A DNA stretch of 64,000 nucleotides from assembly GCA_947624445.1 (NCBI GenBank), contig CANQKF010000003.1:1-64000 (forward strand). The letters are read 5' to 3'. Made by a program: the position numbers and the translations under genes. The DNA is from an uncultured Clostridia bacterium. GTDB lineage: Bacteria > Bacillota > Clostridia > Christensenellales > Borkfalkiaceae. Shown piece after piece: positions 59,318 through 64,000 of this stretch (position 1 is its first letter; every line of letters begins with the position of its first letter). The notes under the pieces were generated by a model, which saw only the letters and a list, made by a program, of their open reading frames with translations, was not told where the DNA came from and ran no database searches.

Positions 59318-62300
59318 TTAAAAATCGTGGTACTCGTTGTATTTCTCGGGAGCCTTTACGGCCGTCGTTCCGACGTTCGAAACCTCATAGGCCACCGACT
59401 CTTCTGCCCCATCGACGGTCGACGTTATGGTGAATTTGCACGAAACAAGTTCGCCGCTGTCGCCGAATACGACCTCGATGTTGCTGTAAACGACCGATTG
59501 CATCTCGCCATTCTCGCCGGGGAGCGTCTTTTGGAGCTTGGCGCAGGTGTACTTCCCATCCTGGAGCGTGAAGCTCGCGAAGTCATTGACAAACGCAGAG
59601 AAGATCGCCTTATACGACTGCAATGCCGCAACGGTATCCGCTGCGCCCGTGTCGCCGGCCTGCCCGACATCGGCAGGCATTTTCAGCCACGTCTCTCCTC
59701 CCATAGGGGAAGCAGCCATGTAGAAGTACTGCTGATAGACGCCGTTTTCCTTCATAAAGATCAAGTGCCCGGTGTAGTCCGCTGCGCCCTTCTGATCGAT
59801 TTCGTAGTTATCGCCATCCACGCGGACGGTGCCCTGCTCGACCGGGCCGCTGCTCGGGGTAATCTGCATCGTGAAACTATCGGAGGAAAACTGCTTCTTC
59901 CAGTTGTTCTCGATCTCGCTCGTCCCTTCCGTCGCGGAAGCGCTGCCAACGGTGACAGTGAGCTTATAGATGAGGATCGCGCTCGTTTCCACTTTGATCG
60001 TCACCGACGTCGTAGCTTCGAATTCAAATGTAAGGGTGGCTCTTGTGTCTTTCGTGGTCGTTTGAACCGTACCGCCATTCACAGAGACTTTCGACGTCTT
60101 ACCCTTCCAGCTCTCGCAGTCGATCACGATCTTCGTGACGGCCTTCGCAAACGTCAGCTGGATCTCTGCTCCGGCGCTTGCTTTACCGACTTTGAGCATG
60201 TCGGGACTATTTTCATGCGCGCCGCCCGATCCTTGACCCTTATAGACCGGGTCAGCTTTATCGACCGAGACAATGATATCGACATCAGTCAAGCCATTGA
60301 GAAGGGAAAGCAAATCCGCAGTCGAAAGTGCTGAAGTGCTATTCCCAATGCCCGTGAAATCATATGCGTAGTCGCCATCATTGATCACAACGCCTGCGGC
60401 GATATTAAGGCTCACGGTCACTTTGGTCCCACTTTCTGCTTCGATATCAATGGTGATCGTGGTCTCCTCTGCGCCGTGCGTGACGGGAAGTTTGCCATCC
60501 GCGATGGTCCCGGCGCTTGCCGTATATTTGAGCGTTACGCCTGTGACAGCAGAAGCGGGAAGCGTGATTTCAGACACGGTCGCCCCAACGCCATCCTTAT
60601 ATGTGCTTTCAAGGCTCTGCTTTGCTGCAGCAATCGCGTCGTTGGCCTTCTCAACAGCCGTTCTTGCGTCTGCATAGGAGACGGTCTCGATTTTCGTGTC
60701 GCCATTGTCGCTCATCTCGGGCGTTGTCCCTTTATAATTTTGGAGATAGCCCTTCACGGTGATTTTAGAGCCAACGGAGAGGTCTTCCCAAAGTTTGAGT
60801 GCTGTATCTGCATTGGGATAGATCTTGTAGATGGTGAAGCCGTTTGCAGCATCGCCACCCTTCTCATCGACGATAACGACCGAATTCCAGTTGGGATATT
60901 GGGTGCTCGGTTTGTTCTTGATGGAAGCGACATAACCGGTCACATAGACAACATCCTCGCTGTAAGCACCGCTTGCAAGCGCATTCGTGGCAGCAAGCGC
61001 ATCCTTCACGCTGTAGGGATCTTCGGCCGTACCCGCGTGGTCGAGCGTAAGTCCAGGTTGAGGATCGGGATCGGTCACGTCGCCACCGCCGCCGGGTTCG
61101 GTGCTCGTCTCGTGCGTCCACTTCGTGAAGGTGGGATAGGTCGACTTGGCGGAATCCTTATCGACTTCGATCTCGCCTTTGTAATTCTTCACAAAGCCGT
61201 GGCAGACAACAAAGTCGCCGACCGTAAGCGGGCTATTCTCGGGGATGGTCTCGGGCTTCGGCATAGCGTCGCCCCAGTTGATCGTGCAGAGTTTGAATGC
61301 CGGCGTTCCGCCCTTTTCATCCGCGATCATGACGGTGCTGAGGCCGTAGGTCTCGTAGATCTTACCGACATCGGTAACGTAGCCTTTGATATAGACATAG
61401 GCATCTTTGCCGTCTGCCTGAAGATAGCTACCGTCCGCAAGGTCCTTTGCAAGGTCGAGGATCTCGGCGACGGTGTAAGGATTGTTCTCGGTGCCCTTAT
61501 CGCCGCTCGGCGTTGTGCTGCCGCTGCCCATGTTGCCGAAGTGGCCGACAAAGTTAGTGGAGCTGGACAAATAGCTTACCGTGCTCGCGGAGATGGTGTT
61601 GAAGTCGTTATAGGTGCCGAGATAGTAGGTATCCGAACCCACCGTGAAGGTGAATACTTTGTATGTTGCATCCCACTTCCAAGCCTGCGTGGAAGCGTCG
61701 ACGAACTGCATACGGTGATTGCTGTTGAGTTCGAGGTACTTGCCGTCGCTCTTGAGCTGGATGGTCCAGCCGTCGCCCGAAGCGGCGAGGGTGAACAAAG
61801 CTGCTTCTGCATAGTTCTCGGTTGTCTCACCGAAGTTGTTCGAGTTGACGATCCCCGTCGAATACAGCCACTTTTCAAGTTTGCCCTGATAGAGCGCGAA
61901 GATGTAGTCGCCGGCTGCGGGGGCCTCGATCGCATTGAATACAACGGCAGGTCTCGCCGCGACTGCAAGGGTGATCGTGGCGGTCGTCGTCTCGCCGTCG
62001 AGGGTGAGGGTCGCCTTGAGGGTGAGCGTGGTCGCCTCGGTGGGAAGTTCGCTGATCGTGACGACGTTGCCCGCAACGGACGCCCACGTGGGTGCATTCT
62101 CGATCGCCCAGGAGATCTGCGCTTCATAGAGATCGACTGTGGGGATCGTGACGGAGGAAGCGTTCTTGACTTCGGAGAGCGTGATCGCTTCGACGTTCTC
62201 CTTTGCGAGCGCGAGGAGATCGGTTGCGCTTGCCTTGAAGTTGCGGATCTTGAAGAAGCTGTAGGCCTCGTAGTCGCCGATCTTGTAGGTGACTTCGATG

Positions 62301-63847
62301 TCGTAATTCTTTTCGGTCGCAACGGGATCGACGGTGATCTTGCCGCCGTCGATGGTGACGGTGGGCGCGGCGTCGGCGCCCGCAACGCGGTAGGAGATCG
62401 TGACGCCCTGCTCGGAAGTGGGCATCGTGAACTCTCCCTTCGTCGTGAGGAGCGCGCCGAAGTTCTTATCGGATTCGGTCTTGACCTTTGCGACGGCCGC
62501 CTTGACGGCTGCGCCGTCGGTATTGGTGCTCTCTGCGGTCGCCTTGGTGATGTCGCTCGCGAGGATGGGCTGGATCTGGAAGGCGTTGTAGTTGCCGAGG
62601 AGACCGACGACGTTGATGTATTCGCCCTCGTTCACGGAATCATACCAGGCAACCAGAGCGGCAAGCTCTTCGTCCGTTCTCTGCGCATACTTGGTGATGC
62701 GGACCACGATCTCGGTGCCGTTCTTTTCGAGCGTGAAGAGGTTCTGATCGGCGCCGGTGGTCTTTTCGTATGTCTTGGAGTCGCTGTTGTAGTTGCCCTT
62801 GTGGAGCACTTTCCAACCGGAGAGGCTGACGAAGGTGGATTCGTGCCAGATCATGGAAGGAACGCCGGAGAGGAGATCGGTATCGAGCGCATAGACCTTT
62901 TCTCTCGGGTTGATGGGAGCCGTGTCGTCCACGGTGGCCGTGCCGCCGCCGTTGTTCTCCCAAAGACCGTTATAATTCTTGGTGGTATCGCCCGTGACGG
63001 TGACGTGCGCACCGTCGACGTACTTCGCGATGTCCTCCGTATTGATCTTGACGCGGTAAGCGTAGTAGCCGCTGCAGAAGTCGTCGTCGATCATGTAGAA
63101 GGTCGCGTTGCCGTAGCTTTCGGAAGCCTCGACAAGGTGGGTGATGTAGCCGCTGAAGGTGAGCGGGTAGCTCTCGACCGAATAGTAGCGGTTGATGGTC
63201 TGCCTGTGCTCGAGTGCGGGCGCGACGTTGAAGGAATAGCTCTGCGTAGCGTTCTCGCCATTGTAGGTGAAGGTCGCCTTGATCTTGACGGCCACGAGAT
63301 CCTCGGCGGGCGTGACGATGACTTTGTTGCCTTCGATCTTGATGTATTCGGCATACTCTTCGTCGATGCTCCACGCGATCGTCGCTTTCTTGCCCTGGAA
63401 GGTCGTCTCGGTATCGAGATCGAAGTTCGCCGTCACCGCCGTATTCCTCTGCGCGAACGTATACTTCGCCATGAAGGTGTAGACGTCGAGCTTATTGACG
63501 TTGACTTTGAAATCTTTGAAGTACTCGCCCGAAGAGATCGTGAGCGTGACTTCTGTCACTTCGTCTTGAAGGGTAACGATTGCCTTGTAGTTCTCGCCGT
63601 TGTCCTCGATCGCAATGGCGTCGGTATTGCTCGACTTCCATTGGACGGCCACGGAATCGTTCTTGCCGATCCGCTTGGGCAACGTAAAGTCTGCGTCGAC
63701 AAGCGTTTGCGAGAAAATGTACATGTCGATCGCTTCTTTTGCTCCCGTGCCGCCGCCTTCGCCGCCGCACGCCGCCATGCCGAACACGAGCAGGACCGCG
63801 CACAGGATCGTCGACAGCAAGAGCGCCAATCTGTTTTTGCTTCTCAT
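59318..63847 (-). CDS. giant multidomain lipoprotein (surface protein with Ig-like and OB-like domains)
   Basis: 1,509 residues. The N-terminus is a lipoprotein signal (LALLLSTILCAVLLVFGMAAC, lipobox GMAAC with Cys27). It has Ig-like strand-rich modules, for example around TIAWSIDEEYAEYIKIEGNK and ISWAIENAPTWASVAGNVV. Two tandem OB-like modules each open with NPYTVAEILDLAK / DPYSVKDALAATNA and contain VYIKGYVTDVGKIYETYG / VYVTGYVASIKNKPSTQYPN (about 775–890 and 935–1,045). Acidic overall, no catalytic motif recognised. Likely binds polysaccharide or host material on the cell surface. The ribosome-binding site is AAGGAG; it follows another secreted-protein gene by 16 bases. Confidence 0.85.
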   Translation of the reverse strand: MRSKNRLALLLSTILCAVLLVFGMAACGGEGGGTGAKEAIDMYIFSQTLVDADFTLPKRIGKNDSVAVQWKSSNTDAIAIEDNGENYKAIVTLQDEVTEVTLTISSGEYFKDFKVNVNKLDVYTFMAKYTFAQRNTAVTANFDLDTETTFQGKKATIAWSIDEEYAEYIKIEGNKVIVTPAEDLVAVKIKATFTYNGENATQSYSFNVAPALEHRQTINRYYSVESYPLTFSGYITHLVEASESYGNATFYMIDDDFCSGYYAYRVKINTEDIAKYVDGAHVTVTGDTTKNYNGLWENNGGGTATVDDTAPINPREKVYALDTDLLSGVPSMIWHESTFVSLSGWKVLHKGNYNSDSKTYEKTTGADQNLFTLEKNGTEIVVRITKYAQRTDEELAALVAWYDSVNEGEYINVVGLLGNYNAFQIQPILASDITKATAESTNTDGAAVKAAVAKVKTESDKNFGALLTTKGEFTMPTSEQGVTISYRVAGADAAPTVTIDGGKITVDPVATEKNYDIEVTYKIGDYEAYSFFKIRNFKASATDLLALAKENVEAITLSEVKNASSVTIPTVDLYEAQISWAIENAPTWASVAGNVVTISELPTEATTLTLKATLTLDGETTTATITLAVAARPAVVFNAIEAPAAGDYIFALYQGKLEKWLYSTGIVNSNNFGETTENYAEAALFTLAASGDGWTIQLKSDGKYLELNSNHRMQFVDASTQAWKWDATYKVFTFTVGSDTYYLGTYNDFNTISASTVSYLSSSTNFVGHFGNMGSGSTTPSGDKGTENNPYTVAEILDLAKDLADGSYLQADGKDAYVYIKGYVTDVGKIYETYGLSTVMIADEKGGTPAFKLCTINWGDAMPKPETIPENSPLTVGDFVVCHGFVKNYKGEIEVDKDSAKSTYPTFTKWTHETSTEPGGGGDVTDPDPQPGLTLDHAGTAEDPYSVKDALAATNALASGAYSEDVVYVTGYVASIKNKPSTQYPNWNSVVIVDEKGGDAANGFTIYKIYPNADTALKLWEDLSVGSKITVKGYLQNYKGTTPEMSDNGDTKIETVSYADARTAVEKANDAIAAAKQSLESTYKDGVGATVSEITLPASAVTGVTLKYTASAGTIADGKLPVTHGAEETTITIDIEAESGTKVTVSLNIAAGVVINDGDYAYDFTGIGNSTSALSTADLLSLLNGLTDVDIIVSVDKADPVYKGQGSGGAHENSPDMLKVGKASAGAEIQLTFAKAVTKIVIDCESWKGKTSKVSVNGGTVQTTTKDTRATLTFEFEATTSVTIKVETSAILIYKLTVTVGSASATEGTSEIENNWKKQFSSDSFTMQITPSSGPVEQGTVRVDGDNYEIDQKGAADYTGHLIFMKENGVYQQYFYMAASPMGGETWLKMPADVGQAGDTGAADTVAALQSYKAIFSAFVNDFASFTLQDGKYTCAKLQKTLPGENGEMQSVVYSNIEVVFGDSGELVSCKFTITSTVDGAEESVAYEVSNVGTTAVKAPEKYNEYHDF

Positions 63848-63863
63848 ACCTTATCTCCTTTTT

Positions 63864-64000
63864 TTATTTGATCTTGATGTTGGAATAGCTCGGGATCGTG
63901 AGCTGATTGGATCTCGCTTCGAACTGGTAGCAGCCCGAAACGGAGAGCGTCGTCCCCTCTTGGATGGTCCCCTCGGCGTAGTCCGCGGGCACCTCGACCG
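63864..64000 (-). CDS. 3' end of a gene upstream of the giant lipoprotein
   Basis: Only the last 45 codons are in the window, ending SVSGCYQFEARSNQLTIPSY then SNIKIK and a TAA at 63866–63864. The strand-rich sequence resembles the OB-like modules of the downstream lipoprotein, and it stops 16 bases before that gene, so the two probably form one operon of related surface proteins. Confidence 0.75.
   Translation of the reverse strand, partial: VEVPADYAEGTIQEGTTLSVSGCYQFEARSNQLTIPSYSNIKIK

Noticed and set aside
60476-63871. 1,131-codon open frame antisense to the lipoprotein
   Set aside because: Shadow frame in GC-rich coding DNA; arginine/isoleucine-rich composition without domains, and the minus-strand gene has a lipobox and a ribosome-binding site.

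Overview
The window looks like a chromosomal segment of a fairly GC-rich member of the Clostridia. The signs are low-GC-Gram-positive gene orders (rpmE–DUF1385/prmC–prfA; rplS … comM–dprA–topA–trmFO–hslV–hslU; rpsF–ssb–rpsR), Firmicutes-style sigma-A promoters (TTGACA-17-TATAAT types) in front of many genes, and strong AGGAGG ribosome-binding sites. A gut-associated Christensenellales-like lineage is a plausible guess, but that is inference. No rRNA, tRNA or CRISPR array was seen.

Layout. 0–8.4 kb (mostly minus): start of an unknown gene at the edge, rlmD, a membrane protein, a J-domain-like protein, a DUF5685 protein, trpS, a threonine-synthase-like protein that has lost its PLP lysine, a P-loop NTPase and an aminotransferase. 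8.4–11.6 kb: prfA, a DUF1385–PrmC fusion and rpmE (translation termination cluster). 11.7–16.3 kb (plus): a dehydrogenase, cardiolipin synthase, HAD phosphatase, YfcE phosphodiesterase and two paralogous small membrane proteins, each with its own promoter and terminator. 16.4–24.9 kb: PAS–PP2C phosphatase and diacylglycerol-kinase-like gene, divergent from the CCA-adding enzyme through promoters that share one palindromic -35 box, then a 1,215-residue repeat-rich membrane-anchored protein and rpsF–ssb–rpsR. 25.0–26.7 kb: a compact cassette of two membrane proteins around a small Xre repressor with five TATAGAA/TTCTATA palindromes, flanked by two nearly identical 44-bp hairpins. 26.8–41.1 kb (minus): trxA–hisS, repeat-rich DNA, a Sel1 protein, hslU, a DUF559 nuclease bounded by inverted hairpin repeats, hslV, trmFO, topA, dprA, comM, a large membrane glycosyltransferase-like protein and rplS. 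41.2–47.9 kb: vanW–PHP–recF (minus) head-to-head with dnaA–mnmG (plus), suggesting the replication-origin neighbourhood, although dnaN is not here. 47.9–50.0 kb: a tandem-repeat patch and an AT-rich island with an orphan ORF and a frameshifted gene. 50–64 kb: a 1,602-residue coiled-coil surface protein, a 5'-nucleotidase/guanylate-kinase-like fusion divergent from two tandem DHH phosphoesterases plus surE, and a 1,509-residue lipoprotein with the end of another secreted-protein gene at the right edge.

How they fit together: most of the window is housekeeping (translation, DNA topology and replication, proteolysis, nucleotide turnover). The accessory parts are the Xre cassette, the DUF559 insertion, the 48–50 kb island and the three giant surface or secreted proteins. 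The best candidates for something undescribed are the five-operator Xre/membrane-protein cassette, the ThrC-fold pseudoenzyme and the nucleotidase–kinase fusion.
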